This document shows positions 1-8,782 of a stretch of DNA of 11,088 bases, piece after piece. Source of the DNA: Sphaerosporella brunnea (Eukaryota; Ascomycota; Pezizomycetes; Pezizales; Pyronemataceae); NCBI GenBank assembly GCA_008704415.1, contig VXIS01000625.1, positions 1 to 11,088 on the forward strand. The letters are read 5' to 3'. Position 1 is the stretch's first letter, and each line of letters starts with the position of its first letter. The notes under the pieces were generated by a model. The model was not told the DNA's origin. It saw only the letters and a program-made list of their open reading frames with translations, and did not search any database. The translations under genes were made by a program, and so were the position numbers.

Positions 1-210
1 AACTGGGACGTGGTATGTTTTCCAGATTCCCGCACGATTTTTATCAATTGACCTGCAGGACTAATAGCTTTCTTCAAATAGCTCCAGAAACTTCTCCTCG
101 GCGCACTTTGGGAGGAGATCGACAAGAGGGACAAGGAGGAGGAGCCCGAGAAGGAGGAAGCTGTTACCAAAGAGGAGGAGGAGGAGGAAAGCTTTTCCGA
201 CGAGGAGTAA
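1..210 (+). CDS. 3' end of an unidentified gene with an acidic C-terminal tail (partial)
   Basis: I do not recognise this gene. Bases 1-12 read N-W-D-V and end at a GTATGT donor at 13. The intron runs to the AG at 80-81, with a CTAAT branch-like site near 61. The terminal exon, 82-210, continues in phase 0. It begins LQKLLLGALWEEIDKRDK and then turns strongly acidic, with glutamate runs and the ending SFSDEE before TAA at 208-210. Only 46 residues are visible, and the rest lies upstream of the window. The charged tail suggests a soluble or cytosol-facing C-terminus, but no function can be assigned. It is convergent with the kinase gene at 2378-5308. An exact copy lies at 10879-11088. Support is the clean donor, branch site and acceptor together with phase agreement; a longer frame through the intron exists but looks like shadow. 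Confidence 0.6.
13..81 (+). other. Intron of the acidic-tail gene
   Basis: This is a 69-nt intron with a GTATGT donor, a CTAAT branch-like site about 20 nt before the end, and the acceptor AAATAG. It joins two phase-0 coding stretches. The size and signals are typical of filamentous ascomycetes. It is inferred from sequence only. Confidence 0.6.
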
Positions 211-718
211 ACACTGGAAGGAAATATGGACGAACGAACCCGCAAAGAGGAAGAAAAAAAATCGAAAAAAATCGAAAAAAAAATTGGGAGGGCATTTTTT
301 GGGAGTTTGTGTTTTGGGAGTTTTGCATTGGGGAGTGGGGGGGGGGGGGGGAGGCTGGCCTGGGTTCTTTGGTTTGCGCGCGCTGTATGTATGTATGATC
401 AGGGGTTTTTGTGTCAGTTTACAGGTATTCGATGGAGATTGGGAGATTGAGAGATTTGCCGATCCCCCCCCCCCCCCGGATGGTGTTTATCACAATCAAG
501 TTCCGGCTCAGCTGCAGCCATCATGGAATATCACCCACAGCAGTATAAATCATGGAAAAAAACTCGCACTCCTTCGATATTGTAAGATTATTACACTTAC
601 TATGGTTTCTTTCTTACGTATTTCCTTACTAAGATATAAAACTATAAGGCAGTAACGATGGTATGATAACAGCATTCTACGAGTTTCCATTACTTTCTTT
701 ACTATGTTTTGTCACCAT
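211..718. other. Intergenic: 3' flank with homopolymer tracts
   Basis: No convincing gene is present; the open frames here are low-complexity. The first part (about 225-295) is A-rich with repeated ATCGAAAAAA-like units and probably belongs to the 3' untranslated region of the acidic-tail gene. A run of 15 G lies at 337-351 and a run of 14 C at 464-477. TGTATGTATGTATG at about 384-397 contains Puf-like TGTA motifs and could be a 3'UTR element, but this is only a pattern match. In arm 2 both long homopolymers are lost or replaced by unrelated bases. Confidence 0.6.
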
Positions 719-905
719 GTTTCTAGCACTTTCTAGCCCCTTCGATGCGACGTCACTTTGGAATCTTCTAGTTTCCACAAGGCAGACTTGTAGGTCTTCT
801 AGACCACTCTTTCCTTGGTTACGAATTTGCCACCAGATTGTTATCACATGATGTACTCAGCATCGTTGGCTATAAAAGCTGCGAGCTTTTCCTACACTCA
901 TTCTT
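719..905 (+). promoter_or_regulatory. Promoter-like block: TTCTAG repeats, CRE-like site, TATA box
   Basis: Four TTCTAG hexamers lie at 721, 731, 766 and 797. They resemble half-sites of heat-shock elements (TTCnnGAA units); the third is preceded by GAA, giving GAATCTTCTAG. A CRE-like GACGTCAC lies at 749-756. TATAAAA follows at 871-877, then a pyrimidine-rich stretch (about 899-918) like the leader of many strong fungal promoters. The first ATG downstream is at 1030 (context CAAATGG) and opens only a 10-codon frame ending at 1062. No gene is visible where this promoter points, so it could drive a noncoding transcript, a spliced gene I cannot see, or nothing. The motifs are seen; their function is inferred. 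Confidence 0.35.
874..890 (+). repeat. Perfect hairpin overlapping the TATA box
   Basis: AAAAGCT, a three-base GCG loop, and AGCTTTT form a perfect 7-bp stem directly joined to the TATA at 871. The element is kept exactly in arm 2 at 10231-10247, although nearby low-complexity tracts there are scrambled. Confidence 0.7.
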
Positions 906-1258
906 TTTTCTTCTTTCGATACGGCCTTTCGAGCAGCCCAGATTGTATCGACTATCATCAATAAATACTGAGTTGACCAGTGACCTGAGTGCGAGTATTC
1001 TCTTGGTATTTATCAAGTCAGATACGCAAATGGTTCTGAGTTTATTTGCATCTGTGAAATAGCGGATTTTATAAGCTCACGAAAAGGTTACAGATATCGT
1101 GAGCCGGCCGGCCTGGGGGGAGGGGAGGGGGACTGCTGTCGATGAGCTTACACACACAGTACCCATCACCGCTGCCGCTGCTATTCCCTTGTTCCCTTAT
1201 TTCCATGTTGTATATCCCCTCCACCCTCCGCCCTCCGCTCCAAGTCCCTCCAACGCCA
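906..1258. other. Intergenic stretch downstream of the promoter-like block
   Basis: No gene is supported. A possible leader runs from about 906 to the first ATG at 1030, which opens a 10-codon frame (MVLSLFASVK) ending in TAG at 1060-1062. This could be a very short upstream-type ORF or chance. After 1105 the sequence becomes G-rich and then pyrimidine-rich, without coding character. Confidence 0.5.
1075..1104 (+). repeat. 8-bp stem, 14-nt loop inverted repeat next to GGCCGGCC
   Basis: GCTCACGA at 1075-1082 pairs with TCGTGAGC at 1097-1104 across a 14-nt loop. The GC-rich palindrome CCGGCCGGCC follows at once. It is conserved in arm 2 (10024-10052, loop one base shorter). It has no U-run, so it is not an obvious terminator. 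It may be a protein-binding site or chance. Confidence 0.6.
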
Positions 1259-1960
1259 AACAAGCGTCAAGAAACAAGCGTCAAGAAACCAGAAACCATG
1301 ACGGGGACCGAACGAACGAACGAACGAACGGCCGGGACACCCGAGAAACCCCGCCCTCCCCCCCCCCAAAACCCCCCCCCCCCCCCCAAAAAAAAGCACA
1401 CTTCACTTCACTTCACTTGACTTCACTTGACTTGACTTGACTTGACTACGGAGCAAAGCGGGAAAAAAACAAAAAAAACAGACAGACGGGCAGGCGGGCA
1501 TGCGGGCAGGCGGGCAGGCGAATTTACTTCCCCCAGGCAGGCGGGTTTGCGTTGCGTTGCTGTCTGCATAACGAACGGCTTCCCGCCTCCAGATAGATAG
1601 ATAGATAGACAGCTGCTCTGCTCTGCTCTGCTCTTTATTATTACTACTACTCTTCCCGCCCCGGGCGAATACCCTCCCTCCCTCCCGATTATAACAGATA
1701 GGCCGGGCCTGTGATTTTCGAATCCACCCATCATCCCATCATCCCCAAAAAAACCAGCAGAAACTTCCCGCTGCAGCATAGCCGTATTCGCACCCAATCA
1801 CACAAAAAATCTCACAGAATCTCACAAAAAAAAAAACCAAAAAAAAAAACCACCCCCAGCAACCCAAAGTATTTCAAATTCAATGTTCCAAGTTTCAAAG
1901 TTACAAGAAAAAAAACAACGACGACAACGACAACGACAACAACGACAACAGCGTATAGGT
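1259..1960. repeat. Microsatellite and homopolymer belt
   Basis: Successive simple repeats fill this intergenic stretch. A 14-bp unit (CAAGCGTCAAGAAA) is tandemly duplicated at 1261-1288. Then follow GAAC repeats at 1310-1330, C-runs at 1358-1367 and 1372-1387, CTTSA pentamers at 1401-1446, GGCGGGCA-like units at about 1489-1520, GATA at 1592-1609, CTGCT at 1613-1634 and an ACAACG-type array at 1914-1950. No coding gene is visible; the open frames here are products of the repeats. In arm 2 the same arrays differ in length and are partly scrambled, for example GATA and CTGCT at about 9535-9580. Confidence 0.85.
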
Positions 1961-2377
1961 AGTTAAGTACTTAGTTAGAGGCAGTAAAAGAATAAAGTGG
2001 TGAAAAAAAAAAAGACAAGGTTGGTGGATTCAATACAACAAATCGACAACAAAAAAAAAAACAAAAAAACCCCGATATAGAATCAGAATCTGAACAAGAA
2101 TGGTTAAAAAAGAATTCTCACGATAAAAGGACAAAAAAAAGTGTGGGTAATCTCGAACAAAACACAGAAGAGAAAAAAAACTCCTATTCCCAATGCCGCA
2201 AAGAAAAAAAAAAGAAATGAAGAAAAGGAAAAAAGGAAAAAAACACGAGCCCGCCCAATCACGTTTAAACCCCCTCTTGATCCTTCCTCTTTGCTTCTTC
2301 TCGACAGGTATTAAAGCATCCTCTTCTCGCACTTTCTTAGTCTCCCCCCCTTTTAAATGTTATCAGTAGTTCCAAGT
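1961..2377 (-). other. Presumed 3' untranslated region of the kinase gene
   Basis: This A-rich stretch (T-rich in the direction of the kinase transcript) lies directly after the kinase stop codon. It contains many runs of 7-12 A and no supported gene. On the minus strand it holds TTTATT/T-run motifs but no clear AATAAA plus cleavage site that I can fix. The assignment rests on position only. Confidence 0.45.
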
Positions 2378-5308
2378 TTAAGAAGAAGTCTTCTCAGACT
2401 TTGACCGCGCGGTGCCACGACGTCTAAAGAAGTCCATAACCCTGCGAGCCGGTCCGGAACTACCATGACCTCCAGAAGAGACCTCGCCCTCGAACGCGTC
2501 TCCAAACTTCTTGTGCTTCGACAACATAGTCTTCTTGGCAGAAACGGGACCGTGGTCGGTGCTGGCACGGAAAGCAGAAGGAGGCGCGGATCCCGCAGCT
2601 AAAGAAGCCTCCGAACCGGACATGTGACTAGCGGCGTCGTTGGCAGGAACCCCAAGCTGGGGCTGGGATTGCACCTCCGCAGGCGCGGGTTGCGCAGGCT
2701 GCCCGTACTGACGAGAGCTGGAACGCGAAATCTTCCGCTCGTGGCGAGATTCGCCCATGTTACGCAGAGAGAAGCTGGTTGGAAGCAGGCTGAACCGCCG
2801 GCTCTTGCCCCCCGCAGACTTGTCCGCCTTGGTACGTCCCTGATCGAGCGACTGGCGTGGATTAGAAGAACTGAAAACAGGCCTAACCGTCTGTTCGGCT
2901 ACCGAGTTGGAGTTTGAGCCCATCAATTTTCCAAGGAATCGGCCTGAATCTCCGCCTCCGCCTCCAACGGTGTTCGCTCTCTTGTGACCCTTCGAATGCT
3001 GCTGTTCAGGCTGTGTGACCGGGCGGTTATCGGCAGAAAAGTCACCCTCGGTGCCGTCCGTTTGGGGGATCGGCGCGCTAATCTGAGTCTTTCCTTTGGA
3101 TCCCGCCATGCGGCCTTGAGCGTTGTTAGCAACCAAACTTGGAGCGGCCGGTTGGGCGTAACTGCCACGAGAGGGCAGCCGGTTCGATCCGGTGGATTGG
3201 TTAGTGTCGGGTCGCGTACCTATTTCGGCAGATCCAGAGCCTGAGGCTACAGGTTTAGTGCTGTGTGTCTTCTCTTTGCTAGATCGACTGGACGGTCCAG
3301 AAACAGGTCCGTCAACAGCCGCCGCCGCCGCCGCCGCCGCCCGAGAAGCAGCGGTAGACTGCTGGTAGGCGTAGCTGATCGGCCGAGCCTTGCCTTTTTC
3401 AGGAGCAGGAAGCTTCTGTTCCTCCTTGGGCATGTTCCTGGACTCGCGCTGTTCGCGGAAATTTTCAAACGTGCGACCCGCCGTGGTACCCGCTGTAGTA
3501 GCGGCGCGTGCAACATTACTTCCTTCACGCTCCTTCCGCTGAGAAACAACAGGTGGAGGCGCAGCCTCATCCTCGTCCTTGTCAGGGTCGGCAGCGGATC
3601 CTCGCTTTGTCTGAGTCGGGGGCTCGACATATTCCACCTGGACCGTGCGGCGCTTGTTGTCGCTGGAAGGCTTCTGAGGCGAGATGATCTGCTCGTGCGC
3701 GTGATGACGCGGGCCGAGAGCGCCAGGCGCATGAGGATGACTCGCGGAGGATGGTTCACGAACCGAGTGCGACCTACCGAGACCGGGTGCATCGGGCTTT
3801 TGCTCTGTTGAATTCGTCAGCGAAGTTCATTGTGGTGCGAGAGCGGAGATACAAACCCCTGACCGTGACTGTTTCAACATCCTTAATAGCCGTGGTGGCA
3901 CTCGTCACCTTGCTGACGATGTCCGCGAACGGGGTGAGCCAGCTATGTCTAGCGACCTCGAAGAGATCGGCTCGGAGTCTTGGGTCGGGTACGAGGATTC
4001 GCCGGAGTAAATCGCGCGCATGCGGAGTCACATACTCGGGGAAAGTAAGGGGCGTCGAGACGATGTACTTGTACAGAAGGTTGATATTATCTCCTTCTGG
4101 GTTCGCTGGATCGTCATCGAACGGCAGGTAACCTGCGAGCATCGCATACTAGAACGATGCCATTAGGAAGTGAAGATATATCCGAACCCTGGGGACTTAC
4201 AAGTATTACTCCGCAAGACCAAACATCGACTTTGCGTCCGGTGTATAAGCCGTCACTAACGACTAACTCCGGGGCCGCATAGCACGGGCTTCCGCAGCTC
4301 GTAGCCATCAAATCTCCGCGGCGGCGGATTTGTCCCGGCCCCACAATGCTGAGGAGGCTGCTTCCATCAGGCTTCCTGTCAGTATGCGCAACTCCCTTCT
4401 CCAGTTCTTTGATGACCGCAGGGTCGTCCAGCCTGTGCTCCAGTTCTCCAAGCTCGTCTGTAGGATCAAAGACATTTGCGAATCCGAAATCGGTTATTAT
4501 GATATTGCGGTTTCGGTCCAGAAGCAAGTTTTCGAGCTTCAGGTCTCGGTGCACAATCCCTTTTTTGTGCAAGTACCCAACGCCAGACACTAATTGCGCG
4601 AATAGACGGCAAGCGGGGGGATCTTTCAGGTACCGGTGTGTCAATATGTAGTCGAATAATTCTCCCCCAGACGCGTACTCGAGGATAATTCCAATGTGAC
4701 GGTCTGTTTCCACCATCTCGTGCAGGCGGACTATGTTGGGGTGCGACAGTGTCCGCAAGATCGCGATTTCGCGGTATATCTTGGATATACGGTTCGGGTG
4801 CGGCGAGATCGAATCTCGCCGTATCAGTTTGATGGCGACCTATGAGCCAACGCGGCGACTCGTCAGTGCGTGCCATTGCGCGCGAGAAGAAATACAAAGC
4901 ATTGAACGATCGTGAACTCACTTGAACGCCGCCGTCGCGTCTCCAGCCAAGTTTGACCTTTCCAAACTCACCCTCGCCGAGAGTCTGTCCCAAAATATAG
5001 TCGCCGAAGCGGGTCTCCTTTCGGGTCCGGCGCGAACTGGAAACTGGCGCGTCGCCTTCGTGACCGTTGACTACCCTTCGGCTGCTTGACTCGGGCTCCG
5101 GCCGTCTCCTCGAACCTCCACGCGTCGAGTTGCTGCGGTTAACGTTCGGATCTTGTCGCGATCGCTCGTCTTGCTGGCGACGGCGCTCGCGATCCGCGCG
5201 CTCGCGGTCTTTATCTCTGTCCGCTCGTTCGCGTTCGTTAGTTCCGTCGCTGCTTCGAGGGTTTCCCCGCGAATCCGGAGGCGTCGATGCCGACTTGCTA
5301 TCTCTCTC
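2378..5308 (-). CDS. kfsA: Kin4/KfsA-type serine/threonine protein kinase, N-terminus missing
   Basis: Exons are 5308-4922, 4839-4201, 4148-3857 and 3804-2378; all junctions keep frame, giving 914 residues plus TAA. Counting from the first visible residue, residues 1-100 are charged and Arg/Ser-rich. The kinase domain is about 101-413: glycine loop GEGEFG (111-116), VAIK lysine K133, helix-C E153, HRDLKLEN with D228, DFG at 246-248, [13 protein letters not shown] (309-321) and [17 protein letters not shown]. About 60 residues separate DFG from TSCGSP, a long activation-segment insert. The region 440-914 is low-complexity and probably disordered, with a poly-Ala run near 594-602 and a basic ending containing VMDFFRRRG. 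Family knowledge: yeast Kin4 restrains mitotic exit when the spindle is misplaced and is activated by Elm1 at the activation-loop Thr (T309 here by position); Aspergillus KfsA affects septation. No start Met is visible because the exon runs into the fold point. The family call is strong; exact orthology is inferred from motifs. Confidence 0.9.
3805..3856 (-). other. Kinase intron 3
   Basis: This 52-nt intron has the weaker donor GTTTGT, a GCTGACG branch-like site 17 nt before the end and a CAACAG acceptor. It is phase 1 and joins ETVTVR to [14 protein letters not shown]. Without splicing, the frame leaves the long C-terminal region. Phase agreement and the branch site support it despite the unusual donor. 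Confidence 0.82.
4149..4200 (-). other. Kinase intron 2
   Basis: This 52-nt intron has a GTAAGT donor, a CCTAATG branch-like site and a TCTAG acceptor. It is phase 0 and joins SCGVIL to [10 protein letters not shown], restoring the conserved helix-F region. The copy is at 6994-7043. There the first codon after the splice reads TAG because a base is lost. Confidence 0.9.
4840..4921 (-). other. Kinase intron 1
   Basis: This 82-nt intron has a GTGAGT donor, a CACTGAC branch-like site and a CATAG acceptor. It is phase 0 and splits the kinase domain between GGVQ and VAIK. The excised frame would otherwise replace the essential VAIK lysine with a nonsense tail. The copy is at 6271-6352. Confidence 0.9.
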
Positions 5309-5873
5309 AAACCACCCAACAAACAAACAACCAGCACCAACCACACACAAACAACCCAAACAACACACAACGCACACAACAGCCCAACTAACAAAAACAG
5401 CCCACACAACCACACAACACACAACCACAAACCCAAACCACACACAAAAACGCTACAACCACAAAAACAACACAACCAACGAACACAAACCAAAAACCAC
5501 AACAAAAAACAAAAACCAACACAGACAACCAAAGAAACAAACAAGACACAACACAACACAAAAGACCACACAACCAACACCCAAAACCAAAAACAACACA
5601 CACCCCACAACGCACCGCAACAAAACAACAAAACCACCCACCCACACCACGCAACACCAGGAAAACACAAACCACAATCAACAAAACAGAACGCCACACA
5701 AACACGACACAACAACACACAAACCCTGCAACGCCGAAAACGGGGCCCACCAACCCAAAAAAGAAAACAACACAACACCACAACAACGCAAACAAACCAA
5801 CCCCACGACCAAACAACACACACCACACATCAAACCTCTACAGCACACCGAACAACGAGGTGTGAGGAGAAAA
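5309..5873. other. Central spacer of the palindrome, almost pure A/C
   Basis: From about 5310 to 5824 the + strand is almost only A and C, irregular, with no fixed repeat unit and very rare G or T. The switch from ordinary coding sequence is abrupt, in the middle of kinase exon 1. The last ~50 bases (5825-5873) regain mixed composition. In the arm 2 kinase frame they read EQRGVRRKERDS, so part of them could be real sequence from further 5' in the kinase gene. The long open frames through this block encode only Thr/Gln/His/Asn/Lys strings on + or Val/Cys/Trp/Phe/Leu strings on -, which is what a two-letter sequence gives. It looks like a long-read low-complexity artefact, but a natural A/C-rich tract cannot be excluded from sequence alone. 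Confidence 0.8.
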
Positions 5874-8782
5874 GAGAGAGATAGTCAAGTCGGCATCGAC
5901 GCACTCCGGATTCGCGGTGAAAAAACCCCTCGAAGCAGCGCACGGAACTAACGAACGCGAACGAGCGTACAGAGATAAAGAGACCGCGAGCGCGCGGATG
6001 CGCGAGCGGCCGTCGCCAGCAAGACAGAGCGATCGCGACAAAATCCGAACGTTACCCGCAGCAACTCGACGCGTGGAGGTTCGAGGAGACGGCCGGAGCC
6101 CGAGTCCAGCCAGCCGAAGGGTAGTCAACGGTCTACGAAGGCGACGCGCCAGTTTCCAGTTCGCGCCGGACCCGAAAGGAGACCCGCTTCGGCGACTATA
6201 TGGGACAGACTCTCGGCGAGGTGAGTTTGGAAAGTTCAAACTTGGCTGGAGACGCGACGGCGGCGTTCAAGTGAGTTCACGATCGTTCAATGCTTTGTAT
6301 TTCTTCTCGCGCGCAATGGCACGCACTGACGAGTCGCCGCGTTGGCTCATAGGTCGCCATCAAACTGATACGGCGAGATTCGATCTCGCCGCACCCGAAC
6401 CGTATAATCCAAGATATACCGCGAAATCGCGATCTTGCGACACTGTCGCACCCCACATAGTCCGCCTGCACGAAGATGGTGGAAACAGACCGTCACATTG
6501 GAATTATCCTCGATACGCCGGTCGTCTGGGGGAGAATGATCGACTACATATTGACACACCGGTACCTGAAAGATCCCCCCGCCTTGCCGTCTATTCGCGC
6601 ATTAGTGTCTGGCGTTGGTACTTGCACAAAAACGGGATTGTGCACGAGACCTGAAGCTCGAAAACTTGCTTCTGGACGCGAAACCGCAATATCATATAAC
6701 CGATTTCGGATTCGCAATGTCTTTGATCCTACAGACGAGCTTGGAGAACTGAGCACAGGCTGGACGACCCTGCGGTCATCAAAGACTGGAGAATGGGAGT
6801 TGCGCATACTGACAGAAGCCTGATTGGAGCAGCCTCGCTCCGCATTGTGGTGCCGGGACAGAATCCGCCGCCGCGAGATTTGATGGCTACGAGCTGCGCG
6901 AAGCCGTGCTATGCGGCCCCGGAGTCTGAGTCGTTAGTGACGGCTTATACACCGGACGCAAAGTCGATGTTTTGGTCTTGCGGAGTAATACTTGTAAGTC
7001 CCCAGGGTTCGATATATCTTCACTTCCTAATGGCATCGTCTAGTAGCGATGCTCGCAGTTACCTGCCGTTCGATGACGATCCAGCGAACCCAGAAGGAGA
7101 TAATATCAACCTCTGTACAATACATCGTCTCGACGCCCCTTACTTTCCCGAGTATGTGACTCCGCATGCGCGCGATTTACTCCGGCGAATCCTCGTACCC
7201 GACCCAAGACTCCGAGCCGATCTCTTCGAGGTCGCTAGACATAGCTGGCTCACCCCGTTCGCGGACATCGTCAGCAAGGTGACGAGTGCCACCACGGCTA
7301 TTAAGGATGTTGAAACAGTCACGGTCAGGTTTGTATCTCCGCTCTCGCACTGCACAATGAACTTCGCTGACGAATTCAACAGAGCAAAAGCCCGATGCAC
7401 CCGGTCTCGTAGGTCGCACTCGGTTCGTGAACCATCCTCCGCGAGTCATCCTCATGCGCCTGGCGCTCTCGGCCGCGTCATCACGCGCACGAGCAGATCA
7501 TCTCGCCTCAGAAGCCTTCCAGCGACAACAAGCGCCGCACGGTCCAGGTGGAATAGTCGAGCCCCCGACTCAGACAAAGCGAGGATCCGCTGCCGACCCG
7601 TACAGGACGAGGATGAGGCTGCGTCCTCCACCTGTTGTTTTCTCAGCGGAAGGAGCGTGAAGGAAGTAATGTTGCACGCGCCGCTACTACAGCGGGTACC
7701 ACGGCGGGTCGCACGTTTGAAAATTTCCGCGAACAGCGCGAGTCCAGGAACATGCCCAGGAGGAACAGAAGCTTCCTGCTCCTGAAAAAGGCAAGCTCGG
7801 CCGATCAGCTACGCCTAACCAGCAGTCTACCGCTGCTTCTCGGTCGCGGCGGCGGCGGCGGCGGCGGCTGTTGACGGACCTGTTTCTGGACCGTCCAGTC
7901 GATCTAGCAAAGAGAAGACACACAGCACTAAACCTGTAGCCTCAGGCTCTGATCTGCCGAATAGTACGCGACCCGACACTAACAATCCACCGGATCGAAC
8001 CGCTGCCCTCTCGTGGCAGTTACGCCCAACGTCCGCTCCAGTTTGGTTGCTAACAACGCTTCAAGGCGCATGGCGGGATCCAAAGGAAAGACCTCAGATT
8101 AGCGCGCCGATCCCCCAAACGACGGCACCGAGGGTGACTTTTCTGCCGATAACCGCCCGGTCACACAGCCTGAACAGCAGCATTCGAGGTCACAAGAGAG
8201 CGAACACCGTTGGAGGCGAGGCGGAGATTCAGGCCGATTCCTTGGAAAATTGATGGGCTCAAACTCCAACTCGGTAGCCGAACAGACGTTAGGCCTGTTT
8301 TCAGTTCTTCTAATCCACGCAGTCGCTCGATCAGGGACGTACCAAGGCGACAGTCTGCGGGGGGCAAGAGCCGGCGGTTCAGCTGCTTCCAACCAGCTTC
8401 TCTCTGCGTACATGGGCGAATCTCGCACGAGCGGAAGATTTCGCGTTCCAGCTCTCGTCAGTACGGGCAGCTGCCGCAACCCGCGCCTGCGGAGGTGCAC
8501 TCCAGCCCCAGCTTGGGGTTCTGCCACGACTGCCGCTAGTCACTGTCCGTTCGAGGCTTCTTAGCTGCGGGATCCGCGCCTCCTTCTGCTTTCCGTGCCA
8601 GCACCGACCACGGTCCCGTTTCTGCAAGAAGACTATGTTGTCGAAGCACAAGAGTTTGGAGACGCGTTCGAGGGCGAGTCTCTTCTTGAGGTCATGTTAG
8701 TTCCGGACCGGCTCGCAGGGTTATGGACTTCTTTAGACGTCGTGGCACCGCGCGGTCAAAGTCTGAGAAGACTTCTTCTTAA
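5874..8782 (+). pseudogene. Frameshifted mirror copy of the Kin4/KfsA-type kinase
   Basis: It contains all four exons and three introns of the kinase in the same order: exon 1 to 6270, intron 6271-6352, exon 2 6353-6993, intron 6994-7043, exon 3 from 7044, and stop codon 8780-8782. The frame is broken many times. In the glycine-loop region (about 6211-6235) G-runs are shortened. One G is lost near 6431. At the catalytic loop (about 6638-6657) one C is missing, so HRDL becomes HET followed by a stop. At 7044 the codon after intron 2 is TAG. The run of four G before intron 3 is shortened to two. The final codons (SEKTSS) are unchanged. I regard this as a low-accuracy copy of the gene at 2378-5308 and not as a second locus; as written it encodes no kinase. 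Confidence 0.9.

Larger units (their letters stand above)
1..5308 (+). repeat. Arm 1 of a window-spanning inverted repeat
   Basis: This arm is repeated as its reverse complement at about 5874-11088. The pairing position i with 11089-i holds exactly over the outer 210 bases. Further in, arm 2 becomes progressively shorter: the kinase stop codon lies at 2378-2380 here and at 8780-8782 there, a drift of 71 bp, and another 22 bp is lost across the kinase. Arm 1 is the better copy. Its kinase exons are open and join in frame at every splice site, and its long homopolymers and microsatellites are regular. This is read directly from the sequence; the cause (artefact or real duplication) is inference. 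Confidence 0.97.

Noticed and set aside
15..398. 127-codon open frame starting at 15 (and its mirror at 10703-11074)
   Set aside because: It reads through an intron with good GT/branch/AG signals and continues in Gly/Arg-rich low-complexity sequence. The spliced frame ending at 208-210 is more plausible.
2624..3811. Plus-strand Arg/Leu-rich open frames opposite the kinase C-terminal half, and minus-strand frames in other registers
   Set aside because: They are shadows of the GC-rich low-complexity kinase exon 4, with no independent start context or domain.
5309..5873. Telomere or telomere-fusion tract at the centre
   Set aside because: There is no TTAGGG/CCCTAA array. The C-rich strand does not change over in the middle, as it would in a head-to-head fusion, and the sequence has no repeat unit.
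5067..5951. Long open frames through the centre on both strands, including apparent Val/Cys/Trp-rich membrane proteins on the minus strand (5071-5828)
   Set aside because: They arise because the A/C-only block contains almost no stop codons. Their composition is that of the two-letter sequence, they start in unrelated kinase frames, and no domain is recognisable.
6793..7785. 330-codon open frame on + in arm 2
   Set aside because: It is a chimera of kinase exon pieces, unspliced introns and shifted frames. It exists only because indels happen to remove stops; the true gene is the arm 1 copy.
5874..8782. Repeat-induced point mutation as the cause of the broken kinase copy
   Set aside because: Differences from arm 1 are mostly insertions and deletions of 1-3 bases, not C-to-T/G-to-A transitions, and they affect homopolymers most.
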